Of a DNA stretch of 64,000 bases, positions 26,195 to 34,703 are shown in pieces. This DNA is from Ruania alba. GTDB lineage: Bacteria; Actinomycetota; Actinomycetes; Actinomycetales; Beutenbergiaceae. The position numbers and the translations under genes were made by a program. Positions within the stretch are counted from its first letter, which is position 1, and each line of letters begins with the position of its first letter. Location: assembly GCF_900105765.1 (NCBI RefSeq), contig NZ_FNTX01000002.1, positions 2,108,001 to 2,172,000 on the forward strand. The letters are read 5' to 3'. The notes beneath the pieces were generated by a model. The model ran no database searches. It saw nothing but the letters and a program-made list of their open reading frames with translations, and had not been told where the DNA came from.

Positions 26195-29100
26195 ATGGTC
26201 CCCGGAACCGATCACCAGGTCCTCGACGCCACGATGAGACGACGGTCCTTCCTCACTCTGGCGGGTGCGTCCGCCGTCGCAGTGGCAGGCAGCGGCTACG
26301 TGCAGACGCTGCCGGCGGCCGCCGACACTCACGACGGCGCCCTGGGCAGCTGGACCTCGGAACGCATCATCACCAGTGGTACCGCTCGTTCCTGGACCTT
26401 CGACGACGATGCCGGCGGTTGGCTGGTCGAGAACGGGTTCGCACCGGTGCAGACTGGCGACGGTGTGCTGCGCACCACGGTGACCGGCAGCGATCCGACC
26501 CTCGCGCTCGACGAGATCGAGCTGCACGGACCGCACGCGAGGTACATCCGGGTGCGGATGCGTGTGCGCCCCGAGGATGCCGAGGTCTCCGACCCCAAGC
26601 TCGTGGTGGTCTTCGCCACCCGCGAGTCGGAGGGTCTGGACGAGCTGAAGACCGTGGCATTGCCCGTGACGGCGGACGGTGAGCTGCACGAGTACCAGAG
26701 CGACCTCACCCTCAACCCGCTGTGGCGCGCCGGCAACGTGAACCAGCTGCGCCTGCGGCTGGATGGGGTGGGCGAAGGCGCCCAGGTCGAGATCGAGGAG
26801 CTGCGGTTCGAGCTGCAGATCTATTCCGACGCGCACTGGTTCGTCGAGCCACTGACCGAGGGCGAGACCGCGCTGGAGTGGCGCGCCGGGCCACCGGTGC
26901 GGACCGAGCTGGACGGGATGCACGATCGGATCCTGCGGGTGCGGGTACGCCTCACCCAACCCGCACCCCCGGCCGAACCATGGCCGGACCCCCGGCTCGG
27001 GCTGGCCTTCGAGACCGCGGAGTCCCCCGGGTTCAACGGATCGAAGATCATCTGGCTGCACGTCCCGCCCTTCGACGGCGAGTACCACGACATCGTCGTC
27101 GACCTCGGTGCCGAGCACGGGCTGTGGCGCAACGGCACCGTCACCCGCGTGCAGCTGCGGGCCACCACGCCACCGGTAGGAAGCAGTGCCTGGGACTTCG
27201 AGACGGTCCGGATCGAACGGATGGGCAGCCGCCTCGCTGTCCGAGCGCTCACCCTGGACGCCGGCGCCCTGCACCAGGGCGACACCTTGACGCTCAATTC
27301 CGCCGTGGTCAACGTGGGTGCGCAGGCCTCCACCGAGCTCGGTGCGAACCTGACCCTCCCGGCGGATGTGACGCCGTCGGGGGAGACCACCCGCACCGTG
27401 CCGCCCCTGCAGCCGTTCGCCGAGGCGCACCCGCTCACCTGGGAGGCCGAGGCCGGCGGCGAGACCCCTGACGTGGCCACGCTCGACGTGCCCGACATCG
27501 GCTTCCGGAGCGGTGCAGTGGTGCCGATGGCGGCCCTACCGGACTCCGCCGCGATCGATGCCTGGCGAGGGAGCCGGGTGTTCGCCCACGAGGACGGGAA
27601 CGTCGTGGTGCTCAGCAACGCCGCCGTTCAGGCGATCTTCGTGCGGTCAGCGCGCGGATTCACCCAGTTGCTGTTCCGGGCACGCGTCGGGGACACCTGG
27701 CAGCAGGTGGCGACGTCCCAGCCGCTCTCCACACTGGTGGTCGCCGGTCCCGGCGGTGCCGAAGTCCTTCCGGTGGTTCCCGACTCGGTGCAGTTCGACG
27801 TCGGAAGTGAACGGGTGGCGAGCTTCACCGGATCGGTCACCGACTCCGGTGGAACCACCTGGGACGTGAACCTGGCGTTCTCGCTGCGGGTCGGCCGGGC
27901 CACCGATGCTCTCGAGGTGACCTATCAGGTGACCCCGGACTCCGACGCCGAGCTGGTCTCCTTCCAGGGCCCGTCGCTGACGGCCGGGGAGGGGTCCTTC
28001 GGCGGGTCGAAGTCGGCCGCTCTCGTTCCTGGTGTGGAGTGGCTCATCGACGACGAGCACTCCTCGAACACGCTGGACATCTTCCCCCGGCCGCCCATCG
28101 GGTGGGGGAGCGACCTACGAGTCGTGCCGCATCCGCTGAACGTGACCATCCCGCTGATGGCCGTGGCCGCCGACGGTGTGGTGGTGGGCGTGCAGTGGGA
28201 CACCACCCAGGAGTGGGACGGGGAGCACCGCTATCCGAGCGCCATGTTCGCCTCCCCGAACTGGGTGGCAGGGCAAGACAACCACGTCATGGCCCTGTCC
28301 CTGCCGACCAACGACGACCTGCCGCCACTGGCGGCACACCCGGGCGCACCGTATGCGGCCACGGCAGGACGCACGCTCACGGCGACCGCCCACTACACCG
28401 CCACGGTCTCCGACGACGTGCTCTCCGCCGTCGACACCTGGCACCGCCTGTACGGGGTTCCTGAGCCGGCGGAGAAGCCGTTCTCGTTCACCGACGAGCT
28501 GGCCCTGATCCGTGACTCCTACCTCACCTCCTACTGGGTGGAGGCGTCCGAGGACTTCCACGGTGTGCACGGGCGAGGCACGAACTACAACGTGCTGCCG
28601 GCGATCGCGCTGCTCGTGGCCAGCCACCTCTCCGACGATGAGGAGGCGCGTGCCCTCGCCCTGGAGTGCCTCGACCGCTACCGGCGCCGGGTCGTGGCCG
28701 AGAAAGGGCCGCAGGGTCTGTCCAATGCCGACAACGTCAACGTGGCGGGGTGGATGCACACCGGAGCGTTCTATTTCGGCCACCTCGAGGAGGCGCTGCC
28801 CGAGTGGGCTCAGCTCGCTGCCAACCTCATCGACACCCAGCAGGACGGTGGCAGCTGGGGCTTCACCCAGCGCAACTGGCACGATCCGATGCTCGGCCCG
28901 CTCGACTCGCCCATCCTGGGGCGGTCGGCGCGCAATGCCGCGCACCTGCTGCGCTACGCCCGGCTCGTCGGTGATGCTGAGGCCGAGGACGCCGGTCTGC
29001 GTGGTGTGGAGTTCGTGAACCGCGCGCAGGTGCCGCGCGCGGCGCAAGGGTGGGAGGTTCCGCTGCACGCCCCTGACGTGCTTGCCGCGGCCTACGGAGT

Positions 29101-29893
29101 GCTCGCCTGCAGCGAGGCATACCGGCTCACCGGCGACGAGGCGTACGCCGATCGAGGGCGCCACTGGGTGCGGGCGGCGCTGCCGTTCCTGTACCACTGG
29201 CAGCACCCGGACCTGCCGCTGCTCACGTACGCCTCCCAGGCGGTGATGGGAGGGAGCCGGTACCGGAACTCGTGGTTCATGCGCCCGGTGCAGTGGAACG
29301 GCCTGATCCACGCCCACCACCTGGCCGAGTTCGCCGACGCGCTCACCGACCCGCGCGGGGTGGAGCCGTTCCGGCTCGACTGGGACCTGGTGGGGGAGGG
29401 TGCCGGCCGCGTGGCCGAGGGACTCGTGGTCAGTGCGATGCACCAGCAGCACCTCGAGGGTGCGGCTCGAGGTGGCTACCCGGACAACTGGTACCTGATC
29501 GGGAACAAGCCCTCACGCAACCTGAACCTGGGGTCGGTGCGGATCGCCAACCCGCTGTTCATGGTCGGCGCCACCGGGGGAGGCGGGCGTCCGATCGACG
29601 CCCAGACCGCACTGCTCGATGACGGCGTCCGCGTCAGTACCGCAGCGGACGTCCGGTCCGCCACGCTCACCGAGCAGAGCCTGACGGCGGAGCTCGGCTT
29701 CTTCGCCGGCCTCACCTCGCAGCTGTTGGTCACCGGGCTCGATGCTGCCAGCGGGGTCAGTGTGGACGGGACCGCACTCGCCGAGGTGGCGTCCCTGGAC
29801 GAGGTGGATGAGGGCTGGAAGCAGCTCGCGGACGGCACGGTCCTGGTGGCGTTGCGTCACCAGGAGGTCTCCACCGTGGTGGTGCAGCGGTAG
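26195..29893 (+). CDS. Giant Tat-exported protein with C-terminal helical-toroid-like region
   Basis: The product has about 1,232 residues. A twin-arginine signal is visible (MRRRSFLTLAGASAVAVAGS, cleavage near PAAAD), so it is folded before export. The first half is beta-rich and contains two repeated segments of carbohydrate-binding type (WLVENGFAPVQ..., WFVEPLTEGETALEWRAG...). From about residue 760 to 1100 the sequence turns helical, with repeated aromatic/His motifs (DFHGVHGRGTNYN, GWMHTGAFYFGHLEEALPEW, GGSWGFTQRNWHDPM). This is like the (alpha/alpha) toroids of polysaccharide lyases and glycoside hydrolases. I infer a secreted glycan-degrading enzyme, given the sulfatases next door, but no named family is recognised. 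ATG 26195 has GGAGAG upstream; ATG 26183 and ATG 26234 are alternatives. A strong terminator follows. Confidence 0.75.
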   Translation: MVPGTDHQVLDATMRRRSFLTLAGASAVAVAGSGYVQTLPAAADTHDGALGSWTSERIITSGTARSWTFDDDAGGWLVENGFAPVQTGDGVLRTTVTGSDPTLALDEIELHGPHARYIRVRMRVRPEDAEVSDPKLVVVFATRESEGLDELKTVALPVTADGELHEYQSDLTLNPLWRAGNVNQLRLRLDGVGEGAQVEIEELRFELQIYSDAHWFVEPLTEGETALEWRAGPPVRTELDGMHDRILRVRVRLTQPAPPAEPWPDPRLGLAFETAESPGFNGSKIIWLHVPPFDGEYHDIVVDLGAEHGLWRNGTVTRVQLRATTPPVGSSAWDFETVRIERMGSRLAVRALTLDAGALHQGDTLTLNSAVVNVGAQASTELGANLTLPADVTPSGETTRTVPPLQPFAEAHPLTWEAEAGGETPDVATLDVPDIGFRSGAVVPMAALPDSAAIDAWRGSRVFAHEDGNVVVLSNAAVQAIFVRSARGFTQLLFRARVGDTWQQVATSQPLSTLVVAGPGGAEVLPVVPDSVQFDVGSERVASFTGSVTDSGGTTWDVNLAFSLRVGRATDALEVTYQVTPDSDAELVSFQGPSLTAGEGSFGGSKSAALVPGVEWLIDDEHSSNTLDIFPRPPIGWGSDLRVVPHPLNVTIPLMAVAADGVVVGVQWDTTQEWDGEHRYPSAMFASPNWVAGQDNHVMALSLPTNDDLPPLAAHPGAPYAATAGRTLTATAHYTATVSDDVLSAVDTWHRLYGVPEPAEKPFSFTDELALIRDSYLTSYWVEASEDFHGVHGRGTNYNVLPAIALLVASHLSDDEEARALALECLDRYRRRVVAEKGPQGLSNADNVNVAGWMHTGAFYFGHLEEALPEWAQLAANLIDTQQDGGSWGFTQRNWHDPMLGPLDSPILGRSARNAAHLLRYARLVGDAEAEDAGLRGVEFVNRAQVPRAAQGWEVPLHAPDVLAAAYGVLACSEAYRLTGDEAYADRGRHWVRAALPFLYHWQHPDLPLLTYASQAVMGGSRYRNSWFMRPVQWNGLIHAHHLAEFADALTDPRGVEPFRLDWDLVGEGAGRVAEGLVVSAMHQQHLEGAARGGYPDNWYLIGNKPSRNLNLGSVRIANPLFMVGATGGGGRPIDAQTALLDDGVRVSTAADVRSATLTEQSLTAELGFFAGLTSQLLVTGLDAASGVSVDGTALAEVASLDEVDEGWKQLADGTVLVALRHQEVSTVVVQR

Positions 29894-29899
29894 GCCGTG

Positions 29900-29938
29900 G
29901 ATGACCGCATGTGGCCACTGTGGCCGCATGCGGTCATC
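29900..29938. terminator. Strong hairpin terminator after the Tat-exported protein gene
   Basis: GATGACCGCATG (29900-29911) pairs perfectly with CATGCGGTCATC (29927-29938). After one mismatch, GGCCA (29913-29917) pairs with TGGCC (29921-29925) over a 3-base loop. The 17-bp stem begins 7 bases after the stop codon. It would separate this gene from the sulfatase gene that starts at 30016. Confidence 0.75.
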
Positions 29939-30015
29939 TCCGCGCCGGGGTGTCGTCGTCGCGGCCCGGCTGTGGCAGCCTCGAGCGTGGGTGGCGTGGG
30001 CCGCTGGGACGGGAG

Positions 30016-31752
30016 ATGAACGGGCAGATGAAGCACCGGCCGAACGTGGTGGTCGTCCTCGTGGACGACCAAGGATACGGAGACCTGAGCTGTCACGGCC
30101 ATCCGGTGCTGCGCACCCCAGAGCTGGACAGGTTGCACGGCGACAGCGTCTGCCTGACCGACTTCCATGTCTCCCCGATGTGCACGCCGACCCGGGGCAG
30201 TCTGCTCACCGGACTGGACGCGCTGCGCCACGGCGCCGTCAACGTCTCCTCCGGCCGGGCGATGCTGCGCACCGACCTGCCGCTGCTGCCCGAGGTGCTC
30301 ACCGAGTCCGGCTACCGCACCGCCCTGTTCGGCAAGTGGCACCTCGGGGACACTTACCCCTACCGGCCGCAGGACCGCGGTTTCGAACATGTCGAGTGGT
30401 TCCCGTCCTCGCACATCGGCTCGGCGCCGGACCACTGGGAGGCCGACTACTTCGACCCGTGGCTGAAGACCACCGACGGGGAGATCCGCACCCGTGGCTA
30501 CTGCACCGACGTCTTCACGGACCGGGCGATCGACTGGATGGGCGAGCGGGTCGAGGAGGGGGAGAGCTTCTTCGCCTACCTCGCCCTGAACGCGCCGCAC
30601 ATTCCCCGGCTGGTCCCGGACTCCTACCGCGAGCCCTATCGGCAGCACGGCAGCCCCGAGCAGGTCTCGCACTTCGCGATGGTCGCGAGCATCGATGAGA
30701 ACATCGGCAAGCTTCGCGCGGCGCTCACCGACTGGGGCATCGCCGAGGACACGATCGTCATCTTCGCTTCCGACAACGGCGGTGCCGCGGAGACGGTCCG
30801 CGCCTACGACGCGGGGATGCGGGGCACCAAGACACAGCTGTGGGAGGGAGGCCACCGGGTCCCGTTCCTGATCCAGTGGACCGGTGGCGGTATCGGTGGC
30901 CCCGGCCAGGGCCGGGAGGTGGGCACGCTGAGCGTCGCCACCGACGTTCTGCCCACTCTGCTGAACCTCTGCGACCTGCCCGTCGATGCGATCGAGGGCG
31001 ACGGCACTGACATCTCGCCGCTGCTGCGCAACCCGTCCGAGGGCGATGCCACGAGGCTCATCGCGGAGCTGGACGAACGGGTCTCGGTGATCCAGTACAG
31101 CCGGATGAACACCGAGCGTCCCGAGTACGGTGACGCCGCCGTGCTCCAGGGTCCGTGGCGCCTCCTCGACGATCGAGAGCTGTACCACGTCGGCCGCGAT
31201 CCCGGGCAGACCGAGGACGTGGCCAGCGCCCACCCTGAGGTGGTCACCAGGCTGCGGCAGCACTACCGGCAGTGGTGGGACGGCCTCGGGGAGGATGCCC
31301 TGGACTTCCTCGACGTCGTCGTCGGTACCGACCACGAACCCCACCTGCTCCTCTCACCCGCGGAATGGCGCGGTGTGGCCCTGGACCGGCAGCTGCACAT
31401 CCGCGCCGGCGTGCGCCGTAACGGCGTCTGGGGTGTGCACGTGGCCACGCCAGGGCGGTACCGGTTCACCCTGCGCCGCTGGCCGGCCGAGTCCGGTCTG
31501 CCCATGCGTGCGGCTGCCCCCGAGGTGATCGGCGGCGACTGCGTGTTCGAGGCGGGGGTGGCGCTCCCGATCGCCGAGACCACGATCCGCATCGGTGACC
31601 ACACACAGACCCACGCCGTGGGGGACCAGGACCAGGCGAGCGTCGTCGAGGTCGACCTCCCGGCCGGGTCCACCACGATGCAGACCTGGCTGAAGGACAG
31701 TGCCGGGAACGAGCTCAGCGGCGCCTACTACGCCTACGTGCAGCGGGTCTGA
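30016..31752 (+). CDS. Sulfatase (first of three)
   Basis: This alkaline-phosphatase-superfamily sulfatase of 578 residues removes sulfate esters from an organic substrate, probably a sulfated sugar. It opens with RPNVVVVLVDDQGYGDLSCHG, which supplies metal-binding aspartates, and has the formylglycine motif CTPTR with the cysteine at 56, FGKWHLGD and the FASDNGG segment. The C-terminal ~110 residues form an extra beta-rich region. No signal peptide is present, so it should act in the cytoplasm on imported oligosaccharides. ATG 30016 follows GGGACGGGAG. Maturation needs a formylglycine-generating enzyme, none of which is encoded in this window. Confidence 0.93.
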   Translation: MNGQMKHRPNVVVVLVDDQGYGDLSCHGHPVLRTPELDRLHGDSVCLTDFHVSPMCTPTRGSLLTGLDALRHGAVNVSSGRAMLRTDLPLLPEVLTESGYRTALFGKWHLGDTYPYRPQDRGFEHVEWFPSSHIGSAPDHWEADYFDPWLKTTDGEIRTRGYCTDVFTDRAIDWMGERVEEGESFFAYLALNAPHIPRLVPDSYREPYRQHGSPEQVSHFAMVASIDENIGKLRAALTDWGIAEDTIVIFASDNGGAAETVRAYDAGMRGTKTQLWEGGHRVPFLIQWTGGGIGGPGQGREVGTLSVATDVLPTLLNLCDLPVDAIEGDGTDISPLLRNPSEGDATRLIAELDERVSVIQYSRMNTERPEYGDAAVLQGPWRLLDDRELYHVGRDPGQTEDVASAHPEVVTRLRQHYRQWWDGLGEDALDFLDVVVGTDHEPHLLLSPAEWRGVALDRQLHIRAGVRRNGVWGVHVATPGRYRFTLRRWPAESGLPMRAAAPEVIGGDCVFEAGVALPIAETTIRIGDHTQTHAVGDQDQASVVEVDLPAGSTTMQTWLKDSAGNELSGAYYAYVQRV

Positions 31753-31781
31753 CCCTGCCGGGTGAGGGCCGCCGTCGGGAA

Positions 31782-33059
31782 TCAGTTCCCGGGGAGCGAC
31801 AGCCCCCGGGTCCACCACGACTGCGGTGAGCGCACGTGCTCGGGCAGGTGCTGGACCATGACGCACCAGCTGCCGATCCCCGGGGCGGCGAGCGGCTCAC
31901 CGGTCTCGGAGTGGTAGTTCTCGTGGAAGCATCCGTCCCGGCGTACCCCTGCCGCGTGCAGGCGCACGCTGGTGCGGGCGAGCTGGGCCGCTTCGTCGCG
32001 GTAGCCGTACCGGGCGAGCGCACCGGCCACCAGATAGTTCGCCACCGACCACACCGGGCCCTGCCAGTTCGAGGAGATCGCCGAGCCGAGCGCCGGTCCG
32101 CGCAGGTTCGCCGCGTTCATCGGCTGGGTGATGCTGCGGCGGGCGTTGTTGAAGTGATCCTCGGCCGCGGAGAGGGACCGGATGCCCCACGGGCCCCAGT
32201 AGTGCTCCGGCGCCAGCACATAGCGATCGATCACCCGCCGGGCACGTTCGGGCGCGGCCAGTCCGTAGAACAGCGGCCACAGGTTCACATACTGCTGGCA
32301 GCGGATTGGCCTGGAGCGTTCGTGGCGCGCAGGCGGGACGTACCGGCTGTAGTAGCAACCGTCGGTCTCGTCCCACAGGAACTGCTCGATGCGTTCGGCC
32401 AGGGTGCGGGCATAGTCGGCGTGCCGAGCGCTCATCTCGGCATCGCCCAGGCGGTCAGCGAGCCAGCTCGTCGCAGCGTGCTCGAGGACCAGCTGAGCGT
32501 TCAGGTCGGCCGCTTGGACGGCGTGCTCCTCCCAGGCCCAGTTCGCCAGGCCATTGTCCGCAAAGCCTTCGTCCACGTGCCGCCAGGTGAGCAGCCCTTG
32601 AGCACCCGTGCCTCGTTCGTGCCGGTAGCGCAGGTAGGCGTCCAGGCGGGCGAGGCCGCGGGTGCCCAACCAGGTGACGTCGTCGGTCTCCCGGGCGAGC
32701 ACGAAGCAGCCGGCCGCGAGGAAGGGCCGGAGCTGGAACGCGGGTGCGTTGTACCCCTCGGCGCCGATCCGGCGCTGACCTTTCCCGTCCGGGCCGATGT
32801 GGTCCAGCAGGTTCAGCAGACTGGAGCGCAGCGGTTCGGCGTCACCGTCGATCAAGTAGGCCGCCCCGGCCCAGACGGCGTCCCAGTCCGTCAGGTCTGG
32901 ATAGGTCGCCCCGGCCCCGGCGGAGAGATAGGGCAGGCGCAGCATTCCTGCGGCAGGGCGGAGCAGGTCCTTGCGCAACGACGCTGTGTACGTGCGCAGC
33001 GTGGACACGTCCTCGGCCAACGACGGCGGCCGGTCGCCCTCGGTCGGTCCCTCACCCAT
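31782..33059 (-). CDS. Glycoside hydrolase with (alpha/alpha)6 fold, MGH1/GH63-GH37-like
   Basis: The 425-residue protein has the alternating helical layout of trehalase/glucosidase-type enzymes. Diagnostic-looking stretches are PDLTDWDAVWAGAAYLIDG, NWAWEEHAVQAADLNAQLVLEH, WGIRSLSAAEDHFNN, NWQGPVWSVANYLVAG and FHENYHSETGEP, which match the mannosylglycerate-hydrolase/GH63 group. It probably splits an oligosaccharide in the cytoplasm; there is no signal peptide. ATG 33059 overlaps the end of the sulfatase gene by 8 bases and has AAGGAG upstream. It is the last gene of the operon that starts with the ABC transporter and converges with the first sulfatase gene. Confidence 0.85.
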   Translation of the reverse strand: MGEGPTEGDRPPSLAEDVSTLRTYTASLRKDLLRPAAGMLRLPYLSAGAGATYPDLTDWDAVWAGAAYLIDGDAEPLRSSLLNLLDHIGPDGKGQRRIGAEGYNAPAFQLRPFLAAGCFVLARETDDVTWLGTRGLARLDAYLRYRHERGTGAQGLLTWRHVDEGFADNGLANWAWEEHAVQAADLNAQLVLEHAATSWLADRLGDAEMSARHADYARTLAERIEQFLWDETDGCYYSRYVPPARHERSRPIRCQQYVNLWPLFYGLAAPERARRVIDRYVLAPEHYWGPWGIRSLSAAEDHFNNARRSITQPMNAANLRGPALGSAISSNWQGPVWSVANYLVAGALARYGYRDEAAQLARTSVRLHAAGVRRDGCFHENYHSETGEPLAAPGIGSWCVMVQHLPEHVRSPQSWWTRGLSLPGN

Positions 33060-34602
33060 GCACGGGCTCCTTCGTCTCGGGGGCTCGCAGTGTGTCATCC
33101 GGCACGGACAGGGGCGGGAATCCCTCGACCCCACGGGAGCGGTCGAACTGGTAGATCCGCTCCCGGGGCCAGATGGCATAGGGGAAGGTCAGCAGGGACC
33201 CGTCGCTGAGCGCGGCGGTGACGCCCTCGTCGATCAGCTCCTGGGTGAGGGCCTGCTCGAGCCGGTCGCACACCTCGGGGTGCTCGTCCTGGATCGGATG
33301 CTGCTCGTGCGGGTCCGTGACAACGTCGAAGAGTAGCCGCCGGCCACCGTTCGCCATCCAGATGAGCTTGTGCCGGCCCTCGCGGACCATCGCTTTGAAG
33401 CGGACGGTGCCGGGGCGCCCGTGGTAGCCGAACAGGCGCTCCCTCGGAGCCTTGGACCCGGCCAGCAGGCCGAGCACGTCGGAACCCTGGCGCAGGTCCT
33501 GACCACCTGCCGCGGTGGTGGCGATGCCGAACAGATCGGTGAGCGCAACCAGCGCGTCGCTGCGTTCGCCCGCCGGGATCCGATCCGGCCAGCTCACCAG
33601 GAACGGCACCCGGGTGGAGGCCTCGAAGAAGCTCTCCTTCTGCCAGCCCTGGTGGTCTCCGAGGAGCTCGCCGTGATCGGAGTAGAAGCAGATGATCGTG
33701 TTGCCTGAGTCGGCACGCGCGTCCACGGCGTCGAGCAGGCGCCCGATGCAGCCGTCGATGTAGGTGATCTCGGCGTAGTAGCGCGCTTTCAGGGTGCGGG
33801 CACGGACGTCGTCCACCTCGTCGGCGAACACCGCGTAGTTCATCCAGGGGATGTGCTGGTCGAGGTGGTCCACCTCCTCCTTGCCCGTCACGGGTGAGGG
33901 CATCCGGTCGGGGTCGTACTGGCGATTGAACGGCAGCGGGGGAGCGAATGGCGGGTGCGGGCCGATATAGGAGACGAGGCCGAACCAGGGGCGGTCGTCG
34001 TCGGCGTCGATGAGCTCGATCGCGCGGTCGGTGGCCCACGACTCCACCGTGAGCTCGGGTGGCAACGGGCTCATCTGTGGCATGTAGTACATCTCGGTGC
34101 GCTCACCCATCAGCGCCTCGATCCAGTCGAACTGGGGGTGCTCGCGGGCGATCCAGGATGCGTAGGCGTCTCCGGTCCGCTGCGCCGCCGAGTCGTAGAG
34201 CTCCTCGCTGTACAGGACGGTCTCGTAGCCCAGCTCCCCGTTCCAGGGAATCGTGTGGAACTTACCGACCCCGAACGTGCGGTACCCGCGTTGGGTCATC
34301 GCCGCACCCAGGTACGGACCGCACCGGGCCTCGACCGCCTCGTGCCCGCCTGGGGGGACGGCGTTGTCGTAGATGTCGGTCCGGGTGGGTTCGGAGCCGG
34401 ACTGGAACGTGTAGCGCGCCGGTACGCAGACCGGGCAGGTGGAGTAGGCATTGGTGAACGTGACACCGCGCTCGACGAGGCGATCCAGGTTCGGGGTGTC
34501 GATCAGGTCGTTGCCGAGTGAGCGGATCGTGTCGAAGCGCTGCTGATCGGTCATCACGAACAGGATGTTCGGTCGCTCGTTCGTCAGTGGTGGGGAGGTC
34601 AC
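33052..34602 (-). CDS. Sulfatase (second of three)
   Basis: This sulfatase has 516 residues. RPNILFVMTDQQRFD opens the metal site, and the formylglycine motif is CVPAR with the cysteine at 59, in the context YSTCPVCVPARYTFQSG. GVGKFH, YSDHGELLGDHQGWQKESF and RVPFLVSWP complete the family pattern. This subtype resembles choline-sulfatase-like and glycan sulfatases with a QQR start. No signal peptide is seen. GTG 34602 with AAAGGA upstream is preferred over the longer open frame. It lies downstream of the binding-protein gene behind a strong hairpin and overlaps the glycoside hydrolase gene. Confidence 0.93.
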   Translation of the reverse strand: MTSPPLTNERPNILFVMTDQQRFDTIRSLGNDLIDTPNLDRLVERGVTFTNAYSTCPVCVPARYTFQSGSEPTRTDIYDNAVPPGGHEAVEARCGPYLGAAMTQRGYRTFGVGKFHTIPWNGELGYETVLYSEELYDSAAQRTGDAYASWIAREHPQFDWIEALMGERTEMYYMPQMSPLPPELTVESWATDRAIELIDADDDRPWFGLVSYIGPHPPFAPPLPFNRQYDPDRMPSPVTGKEEVDHLDQHIPWMNYAVFADEVDDVRARTLKARYYAEITYIDGCIGRLLDAVDARADSGNTIICFYSDHGELLGDHQGWQKESFFEASTRVPFLVSWPDRIPAGERSDALVALTDLFGIATTAAGGQDLRQGSDVLGLLAGSKAPRERLFGYHGRPGTVRFKAMVREGRHKLIWMANGGRRLLFDVVTDPHEQHPIQDEHPEVCDRLEQALTQELIDEGVTAALSDGSLLTFPYAIWPRERIYQFDRSRGVEGFPPLSVPDDTLRAPETKEPVHG

Positions 34603-34629
34603 GTGCCTTGTCCTTTCGGCTGGCGGCGG

Positions 34630-34670
34630 CGGTCGAGGTGCCGGTGGGTGCTCTGCCGGCACCTCGACCG
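34630..34670 (-). terminator. Strong hairpin between binding-protein and sulfatase genes
   Basis: CGGTCGAGGTGCCGG (34630-34644) and CCGGCACCTCGACCG (34656-34670) form a perfect 15-bp stem with an 11-base loop. The pairing can extend by about six more pairs through one G-T wobble. It lies 34 bases after the binding-protein stop in the minus-strand operon. It could act as a partial terminator or mRNA end-protector that keeps binding-protein mRNA more abundant than the enzymes downstream. Confidence 0.7.
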
Positions 34671-34703
34671 TCGCCGTGGCGCTGGTCGTGCGATGCAGCG
34701 GGG

